Shown: positions 53,704-61,274, counted from the stretch's first letter. The stretch is DNA of 64,000 nucleotides from Levilactobacillus lindianensis (GCF_003946095.1 NZ_RHOD01000001.1:62001-126000), one strand, 5' to 3'. The notes: generated from the sequence alone by a model not told the origin. Numbers and translations are program-made.

Positions 53704-54561
53704 ATGAAGAAACACTGGGGTATCCTGGGAAGTCTGGTCGCACTACTCGTCGTTCTGATCGGGGTCGTCGTCTGGCAACAAAGCCAACCGGCCAAACAAT
53801 CGGCAACACCCGCTAAGGAAAGTCGCCGCAAGGAAGCCGACGTCAAACGCACTGTGGCCAAGCAACCCAAGGCTAAGCCATGGGTTAAATTGAAAAAACC
53901 GTTGAAGTTACCAATCCTGATGTACCACAGCATTTCTAGTGGCAATTCACTGCGGGTGCCCGCGCGACAATTTCAACAGGAGATGGCCTATCTACAACGT
54001 CATCACTACCACACCCTGACCGCCGACGAAGCGGTTCGCGCGCTCACCACCAATACCGTGCCCCAGAAGAAGGTCGTCTGGGTCACCCTCGACGACGCCT
54101 ACAAGGACAACCTGACGCACGGCCTGCCCGCCTTGGAACAGGCCAAGGTCCACGCCACCATCAACGCCATCACCGGGTTCACTCACAAGTCCAATCACCT
54201 GACGCTCTCGGAGATGAAACAAATGAAGGCTACCGGACGCGTTGATTTTGCCAGCCACACCGTCCAACACCTGGATTTAAACGAAATCACCGCCGCCCAG
54301 CAAAAGACTGAGCTGGTCAATTCCAAAAAGTGGCTGGACGCCAAACTGAATCAGAAGATCCAGGTTCTCTGTTACCCCGCCGGTCGAGCCGACAGGACGA
54401 CCCACCGGTTAGCCAAGAAAGCCGGGTACAGTATTGCGCTGACCACACAGGAAGGCATGGCTCAAATGAGTCAGGGTCGCTACAACCTGTCGCGGTTACG
54501 GGTCATTCCGGGGATGTCGACCGCTACCTTTGCGAGTCTGATCGCGGTGAATAATCGATAA
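53704..54561 (+). CDS. Polysaccharide deacetylase (NodB domain)
   Basis: 285 residues from the ATG at 53704 (GGGGGAA before it; an upstream in-frame start at 53689 is less likely). An N-terminal anchor helix (about 10-27) is followed by a basic linker and the NodB domain (about 70-285): ILMYHSIS, catalytic DD in VTLDDAYKDN, zinc motif SHTVQHLDL, and LCYPAGR. It would remove N- or O-acetyl groups from peptidoglycan or another surface glycan outside the cell. TFDDG is changed to TLDDA, a known variation. Confidence 0.9.
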   Translation: MKKHWGILGSLVALLVVLIGVVVWQQSQPAKQSATPAKESRRKEADVKRTVAKQPKAKPWVKLKKPLKLPILMYHSISSGNSLRVPARQFQQEMAYLQRHHYHTLTADEAVRALTTNTVPQKKVVWVTLDDAYKDNLTHGLPALEQAKVHATINAITGFTHKSNHLTLSEMKQMKATGRVDFASHTVQHLDLNEITAAQQKTELVNSKKWLDAKLNQKIQVLCYPAGRADRTTHRLAKKAGYSIALTTQEGMAQMSQGRYNLSRLRVIPGMSTATFASLIAVNNR

Positions 54562-54575
54562 GAATCTGCGCATGG

Positions 54576-54619
54576 TGAAAGCGTTTCCTATTGTGTCCTG
54601 CTGGGACTCGGCGTACAAT
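54576..54619 (+). promoter_or_regulatory. Consensus cre site and promoter before a 30-residue peptide gene
   Basis: TGAAAGCGTTTCCT (54576-54589) matches TGWAARCGYTWNCW fully. TTGTGT (54591-54596), 17-bp spacer and TACAAT (54614-54619) follow directly. The cre centre is about 43 bp upstream of the expected start, compatible with CcpA activation or repression. Confidence 0.75.
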
Positions 54620-54654
54620 AAGAGTAAGCAGATAGACACAAGGAGGTCTTCACC

Positions 54655-54747
54655 ATGGGGAGCGTTGTGACATTAGCAACCTGGTCATTCATGCTGGTTT
54701 TAATCGGTGCCGAGATTATTCGGGGAATCTTTATGTTTAAGGGTTAA
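54655..54747 (+). CDS. 30-residue single-helix membrane peptide
   Basis: The peptide starts MGSVVTLATWSFM and ends FMFKG; nearly all of residues 4-27 form one hydrophobic helix with a Glu and an Arg in the middle (GAEIIRG). AAGGAGG lies 7 bases before the ATG, a promoter and perfect cre site precede it, and a terminator follows, so it is a complete small transcription unit. Small peptides of this kind may modulate membrane complexes or act as dual-function RNA products. Function unknown. Confidence 0.75.
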   Translation: MGSVVTLATWSFMLVLIGAEIIRGIFMFKG

Positions 54748-54767
54748 CATTTAAAATAAGTCATTTA

Positions 54768-54819
54768 TGTTGGTCGCACAAAAACGCAGTCTAGCGCTGG
54801 TTTTTATGTGGCCTTTTTC
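54768..54819 (+). terminator. Terminator of the small peptide gene
   Basis: GGTCGCACAAAAACGC pairs with GCGCTGGTTTTTATGTGGCC (internal mismatches), followed by TTTTTC. Confidence 0.7.
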
Positions 54820-54919
54820 GATCACAACCAACACTAGTTCCGCCAAATGTGTGTTGACAGCGCTTCACCCGACACCTAAAATTAAAGGCATATCGGGAGT
54901 ATTTCAAGGAGGAGTCATC

Positions 54920-55474
54920 ATGAAAAAATTTAGAATTGGCCTCATCACCGGGTTAGCGATCTTCGCCCTCTTCGGTGGGGTCATTGGCACGAACTTACCG
55001 GGGAATCAAGCCACGGCCTACGCTAAGACCACCAAAAAGGTCAAGAAAGCCAAGAAGCCACGCTGGGAACGGCCATCTGAAAACAAGCCTTACCCTAATC
55101 TGAAAGTACATAAGCACGTTTACCTCCAAGTTTCCCTCAAGAAACAACGGGTTTACGTCATGAGCAAGCATCACAAGGTACTCTACACCATGATCTGTTC
55201 GACGGGGAAGAAATCAACGCCCACCCCTAAGGGAACCTTCCACATTCAAAATCGGGGAAAGCACTTCGTCGGCGCCAACTACTGGACCTCATTCAAGGGC
55301 TGGGGGATCTACATGTTCCACTCTGTAGTCATCAACAGCCACGGCCACTACATCAAGAGTGAAGCCAAGAAGTTGGGCCACCGAGCTAGCCATGGCTGCA
55401 TTCGGATGCCAATTCCCGATGCGCACTGGATCAACAGCCACATTCCAGCTAAGACCAAAGTTATTATTAAATAG
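54920..55474 (+). CDS. Secreted L,D-transpeptidase (YkuD domain)
   Basis: 184 residues from the ATG at 54920, set by AAGGAGGAG (54907-54915). Signal peptide 1-36 (cleavage after AYA), a basic Lys-rich linker, then a YkuD domain (about 70-184) with the catalytic motif HRASHGCIRMP (His and Cys). It forms 3-3 cross-links in peptidoglycan or attaches proteins to it. The frame continues upstream without a start that fits. Confidence 0.92.
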   Translation: MKKFRIGLITGLAIFALFGGVIGTNLPGNQATAYAKTTKKVKKAKKPRWERPSENKPYPNLKVHKHVYLQVSLKKQRVYVMSKHHKVLYTMICSTGKKSTPTPKGTFHIQNRGKHFVGANYWTSFKGWGIYMFHSVVINSHGHYIKSEAKKLGHRASHGCIRMPIPDAHWINSHIPAKTKVIIK

Positions 55475-55485
55475 TTGTTTTTCAT

Positions 55486-55523
55486 GATTAAGGGGCGAGA
55501 CCTTTGTGTCTTGCCTCTTTTTG
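55486..55523 (+). terminator. Terminator of the L,D-transpeptidase gene
   Basis: AGGGGCGAGAC and GTCTTGCCTCT form an imperfect stem followed by TTTTT. Confidence 0.75.
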
Positions 55524-55556
55524 ATTGGGTTAGCTATTTGAACGTTGCGATAAAAG

Positions 55557-55733
55557 GCCGCCTGCGGCTGCCGGGGATTGCGCCTGCTGTGGGGACGCTT
55601 CAGCCCCTTGGGCTTCTCGCTCGATTTGAAGCCCCGCCAAGAACGCGAGTCTTCAAAGTGTACTGTAAGGCCGAGAAAAACACTCGGTCTAACAGTACCA
55701 CCACGGCCGGCTCCATCCCTGGCCTCCTCCGGC
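55557..55733 (-). repeat. Structured intergenic element, copy 10 (minus orientation)
   Basis: Minus strand: GCCGGAGGAGGCCAGGGAT, hairpin I GTACTGTTAGACCGAG / CTCGGCCTTACAGTAC, hairpin II CACTTTGAAGACTCGC / GCGGGGCTTCAAATC, CCCCACAGCAGG, right arm ATCCCCGGCAGCCGCAGGC. It begins 17 bp after the stop of the small minus-strand gene. Confidence 0.88.
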
Positions 55734-55750
55734 TTTGGTCCATCTTTCAG

Positions 55751-55900
55751 TTAACCTAAGAATAACTTTTCAGGTCTATCCACCAAAATCCAAGGATAAC
55801 TACTATCTCGCCTAACGTAATTAAGAAAAATAAACCCATTCGAAACTTTATAAATGCCAACCTTATTAGTTTGACTTAACTGAATTTGTTTAATGAACAT
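55751..55900 (-). CDS. 49-residue protein of unknown function
   Basis: It starts at ATG 55898-55900, with AAAGGAGGGG about 6 bases upstream, a strong signal in an AT-rich leader; the open frame extends further but with no second ribosome binding site. The peptide (MFIKQIQLSQTNKVGIYKV start) is basic, beta-rich, ends DRPEKLFLG and lacks a membrane helix. It could be a real small gene whose 3' end is followed by a structured element. Family unknown. Confidence 0.6.
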   Translation of the reverse strand: MFIKQIQLSQTNKVGIYKVSNGFIFLNYVRRDSSYPWILVDRPEKLFLG

Positions 55901-56102
55901 AATATCCCCTCCTTTTCTTATAGTTAATATAGCACGTAAAAATGGGGCGGCATATTGGCCGCCTTGACTGACGTATTCACCGGCTGTACTCTGGCCGAGA
56001 ACGGCCACTTAATCGCTACTCACCTATCACTGTAAAAGGAAGTACGTTACACTAGAAATAATTGTTTCTCCTCAGATCACACTCAGAAAGGAATTCACCC
56101 GC

Positions 56103-57821
56103 ATGTTGTTAGTCGCTTTCTTCTGTACCCTGTCCGCCTTTATTATGGCGATCATGGGTATCGTTCAACGCCGTCAACACCTCCGCCTACTGGCTGGGGT
56201 CTACGTCGTCTACTACCTGATCGCTCTGGTCGCCGTGTTCGTCGTCCTGCCGAGCAAGGCCCTCTTTAGCCTGATTATTTTAAATGTCATCAGTGGGGTC
56301 TGCTATCTACCATTCCTGGCCTTCAGCAGTCCTGACGTCGTCATTGAGGCCGGTGAGAACCGACCACATGTCCGGAGCCGTAATCGTGGTTTAAACATCG
56401 CAGCCGGCATTCTAGGGCTTCTCTTCTTGACTAGTCTTTTCGGGGCCGCGCAGACCAAGTTCGGCGTCAAACCCGTCTACAATTCCCTCAAGATTAAGAC
56501 GATGAAGACCGCGCCGCTCCTGGATAAGGACGCCACGCCCATCGCCATTGCCCCCAAGACCGTCCGCAACAAGATGAACAAGGCCATGAGTGCCGTGCCC
56601 AATACATCCTATTACAAGCTGGGCGCGCTTCAGACCCAGGTCGTGAAGGGTAAGACCGTCTACATCGCCCCCGTTGAATTTGATGGTTTCTGGCGTTGGC
56701 AACGGGCGAAGAAGAGTCCCGGCTACTTCATGATTGACGCCACCAACGTCAATGCGGAACCACACTTCATCAAGCAACCCATGAAGTACACGCCGAGTGC
56801 CTACCTCTTTGACGACGCCCAACGAGTCATCTACAACCGTTTCCCAAGCTGGGTGCAGGAAGGTCAACCCCAACTGGAAATCAAAGACAACGGAGAACCT
56901 TACTTCATCCAAACCGTTTACAAGGCCCGCGGCGTCTCCAGTCGAATCAACTACAAGAGTCTCCACGTCGCGGTCCTAAACGCTAAGACCGGGGAGACCA
57001 AGCTCTACTCGGCTGCCGGGGCACCGAAATTTATCAACGAGTCGATTGCCTCCTCGACTGCCGCCGAGATGAATGAGATCTTCGGCTGGTACGGCAATGG
57101 GTTCTTCAACGCTCATTTCAACAAGACCGGCGTCAAGGATCCTAACAGTAACGGGACCGAAGATGGCGTTACTCCCGTCGTTGACAAGCACGGGAACATT
57201 TCGTATTTCAACGACTTCACCTCGCCGAAGACTGGGGCCGACTCAACCATGGGTTACTCCATGATTAACGCCCGAACTGGGACGCTGACTTACTATACCG
57301 GTAAGAATATCGGCGTCATGGATAGTGACGGGGCCAAGAAGATTGCCGAGAAGGAATACGTCGCCCAGAAATGGTCGGCCACGATGCCGATCATGTACAA
57401 CATCGACGGCACCCCGACCTGGGTCGTCTCCCTCTTAGACTCCACCGGGGCCTTCCGGAGCTACGCCTACATCAAGGCAGCCGACCAAAGTGTGAAGGCT
57501 TACGCGACCACGGCCACCCAGGCTCTGGACCAGTACCGCGTTCAGCTGGCCTCCTCTGGATCGACGGCCAGTTCCACCACAAATTCCAAGACCACCAAGG
57601 TTAGCGGCACCGTCGAACGGGTCGTGGTCATCCCCAACGGCGACACCCAGAACGTGCTCTTCGCCTTGAAGGGACAAGACACCCTCTGGACCATCGGCAC
57701 CGCCGACTACCCCAAAGCCGTCCTGATGACCACTGGTGATCAAGTGAAGATCACCGGTCGCGTCAATGAAAGTGCCAAGACCGGGACCGTTGAGGCTTAT
57801 GTGAACCGGACGTTTAAGTAA
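56103..57821 (+). CDS. Large membrane-anchored protein, function unknown
   Basis: 572 residues. Three N-terminal helices (about 2-20, 30-50, 53-75) and a fourth at about 98-115 are followed by a long extracellular domain. The segments GYFMIDATNVNAEPHFI and FWRWQRAKKSPGYF (about 198-225), WYGNGFFNAHFN and SMGYSMINARTGTLTYYTG repeat a motif of small beta domains. The C-terminal part (about 480-572) is OB-like (TVERVVVIPNGDTQNVLFALKGQDTLWTIGTADYPKAVLMTTGDQVKITGRV). It resembles CvpA-unrelated cell-wall or peptidase-inhibitor-like proteins of lactobacilli, but I cannot name a family. Monocistronic with a terminator. Confidence 0.75.
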   Translation: MLLVAFFCTLSAFIMAIMGIVQRRQHLRLLAGVYVVYYLIALVAVFVVLPSKALFSLIILNVISGVCYLPFLAFSSPDVVIEAGENRPHVRSRNRGLNIAAGILGLLFLTSLFGAAQTKFGVKPVYNSLKIKTMKTAPLLDKDATPIAIAPKTVRNKMNKAMSAVPNTSYYKLGALQTQVVKGKTVYIAPVEFDGFWRWQRAKKSPGYFMIDATNVNAEPHFIKQPMKYTPSAYLFDDAQRVIYNRFPSWVQEGQPQLEIKDNGEPYFIQTVYKARGVSSRINYKSLHVAVLNAKTGETKLYSAAGAPKFINESIASSTAAEMNEIFGWYGNGFFNAHFNKTGVKDPNSNGTEDGVTPVVDKHGNISYFNDFTSPKTGADSTMGYSMINARTGTLTYYTGKNIGVMDSDGAKKIAEKEYVAQKWSATMPIMYNIDGTPTWVVSLLDSTGAFRSYAYIKAADQSVKAYATTATQALDQYRVQLASSGSTASSTTNSKTTKVSGTVERVVVIPNGDTQNVLFALKGQDTLWTIGTADYPKAVLMTTGDQVKITGRVNESAKTGTVEAYVNRTFK

Positions 57822-57848
57822 ACAATTTCAACCAATTATGAAGGACTA

Positions 57849-57895
57849 AATGAAACGACTATCTGAGCCTGATGAGCTCTGATAGTCGTTTCTTA
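57849..57895 (+). terminator. Terminator of the large membrane protein gene
   Basis: GAAACGACTATC pairs perfectly with GATAGTCGTTTC, followed by TTATT. Confidence 0.85.
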
Positions 57896-57982
57896 TTAAA
57901 CAGATAATATCGAAAACTTTATTGAGCACGTTCTACGGCATCGAACCTCAAAGGTGCTAGGATTACTCCGAGTTGATTAGAT

Positions 57983-58249
57983 TTGTCCCCCAACGTGTCC
58001 TTAACCCCAACCGTAGATGCTAAAGTCAAAGCTCGTGCCAGTGAAGTTGCTGCTAGTAACGGCCTAAATTTAACCGACGTTATCACACTGTTTTTGCAAG
58101 AAGTCTGTCAAACTGGAAAGCTACCATTTACATCATCCACAACCGACTTCCCCGATATTTGGAACGACGATCCTCAGGCAATCGCAACGTTCAATAAAAA
58201 ATTAGGAATTGCCAACGATCACCATGATTTTGGTATAGAACAGCCTTAA
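57983..58249 (+). CDS. Orphan RelB/DinJ-type antitoxin
   Basis: 88 residues from the TTG at 57983; GTG at 57995 is an alternative and neither has a strong ribosome binding site. The pattern VDAKVKARASEVAASNGLNLTDVITLFLQEVCQTGKLPF is the RelB/DinJ ribbon-helix-helix dimerisation region. The acidic C-terminal tail is that which wraps a RelE/YafQ toxin. No toxin gene follows: a terminator and the convergent AKR gene come next. It may be a remnant or act in trans. Confidence 0.8.
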   Translation: MSPNVSLTPTVDAKVKARASEVAASNGLNLTDVITLFLQEVCQTGKLPFTSSTTDFPDIWNDDPQAIATFNKKLGIANDHHDFGIEQP

Positions 58250-58256
58250 TTAAGAC

Positions 58257-58295
58257 TAAGAAGCGGACAGTTTGAATTGCTGTCCGCTTCTTTAT
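58257..58295. terminator. Bidirectional terminator
   Basis: AAGAAGCGGACAG pairs with CTGTCCGCTTCTT perfectly, between convergent genes. Confidence 0.85.
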
Positions 58296-58314
58296 TCATC
58301 TTCAATTCAGTCGA

Positions 58315-59322
58315 TTACCGTGTGAAATTCGTGTCATCCGCCGCTAGTGGTCCCACCAATTCATGAGGCCGATAAGGTTCCTCCAGATAGGCAATATCTT
58401 CGGCGGATAATGTCAGATCCAACGCCTTCACAGCGTCTTGGAGATGACTAGACTTAGTCGCTCCGATGATCGGCGCCGTGACGGTTGGCTTCTGTAAGAG
58501 CCAGGCCAAAGCAACCTGAACCCGGTCGACACCATACTTCTGGGCGATCTCACCGACACGCGCAATGATGGGCATATCTAAGTCTTTGCTGTCATTGTAC
58601 TTTTCGCGGGCCACCTTATCCGTGGCATAGCGCTTGGTTTCGCCAGCCCAATCACGGGTCAACCGACCCGAAGCCAGAGGACTATACGGCGTCACAGCGA
58701 TACCTTGATCGGCACACAGTGGCAACATCTCCCGTTCCTCCTCACGATAGAGCAGGTTCAGGTGATTTTGCATTGACACAAACTTGGTCCACCCGTGTTG
58801 TTCGGCGACGGCTTGGGCCTTTTCAAATTGCCAAGCAAACATGGCCGAGGCCCCGATATAACGGGCCTTCCCCGACTTAACGACATCGTTCAAGGCTTCC
58901 ATGGTCTCTTCGATTGGCGTGGTGTAATCCCACCGATGAATGATATAGAGGTCAACGTAGTCCGTTTGAAGGCGTTCCAGACTCTGGTCAATTTGTGACA
59001 AAATCGCCTTACGCGAGAGTCCCGCTAAGTTGGGCCCTTGCGTTGGCGTGAAGAAGACCTTTGTGGCCAAGACAATCTTGTCGCGGTCGGCCAACTTATT
59101 CAGGGCGTGCCCGACGAATCGTTCGCTGTCCCCATGGGAATAAATATTGGCCGTATCAAAAAAGTTAATCCCGAGATCCAAAGCTTCCTTGATGACCGCT
59201 TCACTCGGTTCCTCACCAATCGCCCAGGGAAACATCCCCGTGGATGCGTTACCGAAGCCCATCGTTCCCAAACACAAGCGAGAAACGTCGAGTCCAGTAT
59301 GACCTAATTTCGTATATTGCAT
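58315..59322 (-). CDS. Aldo/keto reductase
   Basis: 335 residues. TIM-barrel oxidoreductase with the catalytic tetrad in GINFFDTANIYSHG (Asp and Tyr), LATKVFF (Lys) and YIIHRWD (His). The C-terminal region has the cofactor segment APIIGATKSSHLQDAVKAL, as in NADP(H) aldo/keto reductases (AKR11/YajO-like). It reduces aldehydes or ketones; the substrate is unknown. It is downstream of an NmrA-like gene and a truncated monooxygenase on the same strand, so the set may once have been one operon. Confidence 0.93.
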   Translation of the reverse strand: MQYTKLGHTGLDVSRLCLGTMGFGNASTGMFPWAIGEEPSEAVIKEALDLGINFFDTANIYSHGDSERFVGHALNKLADRDKIVLATKVFFTPTQGPNLAGLSRKAILSQIDQSLERLQTDYVDLYIIHRWDYTTPIEETMEALNDVVKSGKARYIGASAMFAWQFEKAQAVAEQHGWTKFVSMQNHLNLLYREEEREMLPLCADQGIAVTPYSPLASGRLTRDWAGETKRYATDKVAREKYNDSKDLDMPIIARVGEIAQKYGVDRVQVALAWLLQKPTVTAPIIGATKSSHLQDAVKALDLTLSAEDIAYLEEPYRPHELVGPLAADDTNFTR

Positions 59323-59337
59323 CTGTTTCAGCTTCCT

Positions 59338-59547
59338 TTAATCAATTTTGTGAATGACGGTCAACCCACCCTGATTAACCAAGGTATCGCCCGTCAAAAC
59401 CGTCGCATCGGCCATCGTGATCAGCGACTGCGATTCGGTCTGATAGATTTGAAAGGCGGGTGTCTGACAATGGGCCTTAAAGGCCGCCAGATCTTGAAAG
59501 ACTTCAAAAAGCATCCAACGCGTCGGATCGTCGACGACTTGTCCTCC
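59338..59547 (-). pseudogene. Truncated antibiotic biosynthesis monooxygenase (ABM, YgiN-like)
   Basis: Minus strand, in one frame ending at TAA 59338-59340: VVDDPTRWMLFEVF, AFKAHCQTPAFQ, and VIHKID, 64-66 residues matching the C-terminal two thirds of an ABM-fold quinol monooxygenase. A good AAGGAGGACAAG lies directly upstream but no ATG follows; the first 35-40 residues are missing. The frame is the same as the stop of the upstream NAD(P)-binding gene, so an internal deletion removed the start. Confidence 0.7.
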
Positions 59548-60189
59548 TTAATACCAGCTGGGTTTGTCGCCATCGGTGCCGGCCTTATCTAAGCCAACGC
59601 TGGCATTCTGGTACTGACTTGGATCGGCAATGACCTTGAAGGCAAAGTCAGCTACACTCCGACGAGAAACTTCGGTCCCCTTAAAGCCATCCGCCAAGGT
59701 TGTCACTTCATAGTCAACCTCGTCGTTGTCGGTCAACCAAGCTGGCCGAATTTCGGTAAAGGTCACACCGGACTGCGCAACGACATCAGCCGTCTCACGG
59801 AAACCAGGTAGGTAGGCACCAATCATCTTTTCATTCCATTCCCCGAACTTACCGGGAACTTCACGGTGTGCGCCCAGTGAACTGATGTAGAGCAAACGTT
59901 GGACCTTCGTTTGCGCCATGGCGTCCACCACACTCTGCGTTTGGGTGGCCAGATCTTGGCCCCCTAAATTCGAGTAAACGACGTCGACACTAGCCATGGC
60001 CTTAGCAACCGCCGCCGTGTCGTTAACATCTCCATCAACCAGCGTGACACGGTCATTGGCCGCATACTGGTTCAACCGGTCGGCGTTCCGCAAAAATAAC
60101 GTTAAGGTATCCGTGGTTTCATGCAACAGGCGCTCCGTTAAAATCCGAGCCATGGCCCCGTTGGCCCCAATAATCATCACTTTAGTCAT
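59548..60189 (-). CDS. NAD(P)-binding NmrA-like reductase
   Basis: 213 residues. The Rossmann start is MTKVMIIGANGAMARILTERLL (GANGAMAR), followed by DGDVNDTAAVAKAM and VQRLLYISSLGAHREVPGKFGEWNE. It resembles NmrA/YwnB-like NAD(P)-dependent epimerase or redox sensors; the usual YxxxK is not clear. The stop codon directly precedes the ribosome binding site of the truncated ABM gene, an arrangement of operon partners. Likely involved in redox defence with the AKR. Confidence 0.85.
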   Translation of the reverse strand: MTKVMIIGANGAMARILTERLLHETTDTLTLFLRNADRLNQYAANDRVTLVDGDVNDTAAVAKAMASVDVVYSNLGGQDLATQTQSVVDAMAQTKVQRLLYISSLGAHREVPGKFGEWNEKMIGAYLPGFRETADVVAQSGVTFTEIRPAWLTDNDEVDYEVTTLADGFKGTEVSRRSVADFAFKVIADPSQYQNASVGLDKAGTDGDKPSWY

Positions 60190-60406
60190 TTAAAAAACCT
60201 CCTATTTTCGTAAACCGAAACCGGTCTCAACGAGATCGCCCTCTGGTAGTCATCATACGCTACTTAGAGCTGAGTCCCTTCTCAGAAACCTTTTTAAAAT
60301 TAAGCTTCACTATTACTAACGAAATTGGACCCAATTTTTTCGCATTAATTTTTAGCAACCGTTTCTATCCGCTTAATCAATCACCCTATCCATAATAAGC
60401 ACCCGC

Positions 60407-60760
60407 CTAACAAGCAGCGCTGGTCTGTAACATCTGGGTTGGTAAATCAGCAATCTTCGTTTCGAGCCGTTTCAGGGATTCCTGTAAGTGATCAATTTGG
60501 TTGCGTAGTTCTGCGGCCTGATCCGTTAAAATCTCGCGTTGTTCTTCGCTTGATTTGGCTGCTTGGAACTGCCTAATTTCCTCGATTGTGACACCACAGT
60601 CTCGTAGATCCAAAATTCCCTTGATCTGGGCCAGATCGGCGGCGCTGTAATCGCGCATCCCACTGATTCGGGTAATCGGCGCCATAATCCTAATCTGTTC
60701 ATAATAACGGAGTGTCCATGCACTGGTTCTTAACTGCTTAGCGGCTTCATTGATTTTCAT
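60407..60760 (-). CDS. MerR family transcriptional regulator
   Basis: 117 residues from the ATG at 60758-60760 (GAGAGGG upstream; a frame reaching 60775 exists). The winged helix KINEAAKQLRTSAWTLRYYEQI begins the protein, followed by the MerR wing and a coiled coil (about 75-110, EQREILTDQAAELRNQIDHLQESLKRLETKI). Cysteines at C47 (LRDCG) and the last residue are not a metal site; it belongs to the AdhR/CatD-like aldehyde-sensing type. It probably controls the reductase cluster downstream. Confidence 0.88.
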   Translation of the reverse strand: MKINEAAKQLRTSAWTLRYYEQIRIMAPITRISGMRDYSAADLAQIKGILDLRDCGVTIEEIRQFQAAKSSEEQREILTDQAAELRNQIDHLQESLKRLETKIADLPTQMLQTSAAC

Positions 60761-60778
60761 GGGAATCCCTCTCACTTT

Positions 60779-61156
60779 CTAGGCTGGCAAAATTTCTACG
60801 GTAGCCGACTGTGGCCCCGCTTCTAACATCGGTTGAACGTAGGCACTGTCCTGATATTTCTGGCAATAGGCGTTATCAATCCGGGTGGTCAATTCGGCAT
60901 CGCCGCGGACGGGACGAAATCCCACCTGAAAGGTCCGACCAGCCAAGTAGATTCGCCCCGCCCGCTGGTCAATTGCTGAGCGATACCACGAGGAACGCTG
61001 GCCATTCCAGGCCCGGACGTACAAGTGCTCACCCACCAACACGGACCAAATCCAAGTTGGCGTCCCATAGGTCTGACCATCGCTATAAAACGGCGAGATC
61101 CGCAGGTCATCGGCGGTGGCGAAGGCTTGTAACCGTTCTGTGGTCCACTTTTTCAT
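60779..61156 (-). CDS. DUF2255 family protein
   Basis: 125 residues, a single DUF2255 domain: KKWTTERLQAFATADDLRISPFYSDGQTYGTPTWIWSVLVGEHLYVRAWNG and RWYRSA-like SSWYRSA, YQKYxxS-like QKYQDSAYVQPML. Structure prediction by eye is a small beta barrel of PNPOx-like type. No catalytic role is known. It is 18 bp upstream of the MerR gene and divergent from LysR; a shared motif in its promoter suggests LysR control. Confidence 0.85.
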   Translation of the reverse strand: MKKWTTERLQAFATADDLRISPFYSDGQTYGTPTWIWSVLVGEHLYVRAWNGQRSSWYRSAIDQRAGRIYLAGRTFQVGFRPVRGDAELTTRIDNAYCQKYQDSAYVQPMLEAGPQSATVEILPA

Positions 61157-61221
61157 CTACCCTCGTTCCCTTCTGTCGTTATCTTCAAGTTCTATCTTAT
61201 GAGTTGACTTTTAATATGTCG

Positions 61222-61237
61222 AATGCTTAGATCAAAT
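61222..61237. promoter_or_regulatory. Shared motif 1, candidate LysR operator
   Basis: AATGCTTAGATCAAAT between the divergent LysR and DUF2255 genes. The same motif, AATGCTTARATYAAAT, occurs at 63299-63314 before the acetyltransferase gene, in the same orientation relative to the minus-strand genes. Confidence 0.55.
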
Positions 61238-61274
61238 TAAGTGCTATACAAATTAGTTATAGGAGATGACGACG

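Noticed and set aside
54767-54919. N-terminal extension of the L,D-transpeptidase
   Set aside because: The extension crosses the terminator of the small peptide gene, and the signal peptide with AAGGAGG begins at 54920.
3130-55733. Structured elements as insertion sequences or classical MITEs
   Set aside because: No transposase, no target-site duplications seen, and the outer stems (which would be terminal inverted repeats) differ in sequence between copies.
3130-55733. Structured elements as simple Rho-independent terminators
   Set aside because: They lack T tails, are too long and complex, and several genes have separate ordinary terminators nearby (for example 45131, 45578, 48672, 55486).
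3130-55733. Structured elements as a CRISPR array
   Set aside because: Copies are kilobases apart with no regular short repeats or spacers.
55475-55759. A 94-codon frame across structured copy 10
   Set aside because: Same reason; it starts at no ribosome binding site and reads through the palindrome.
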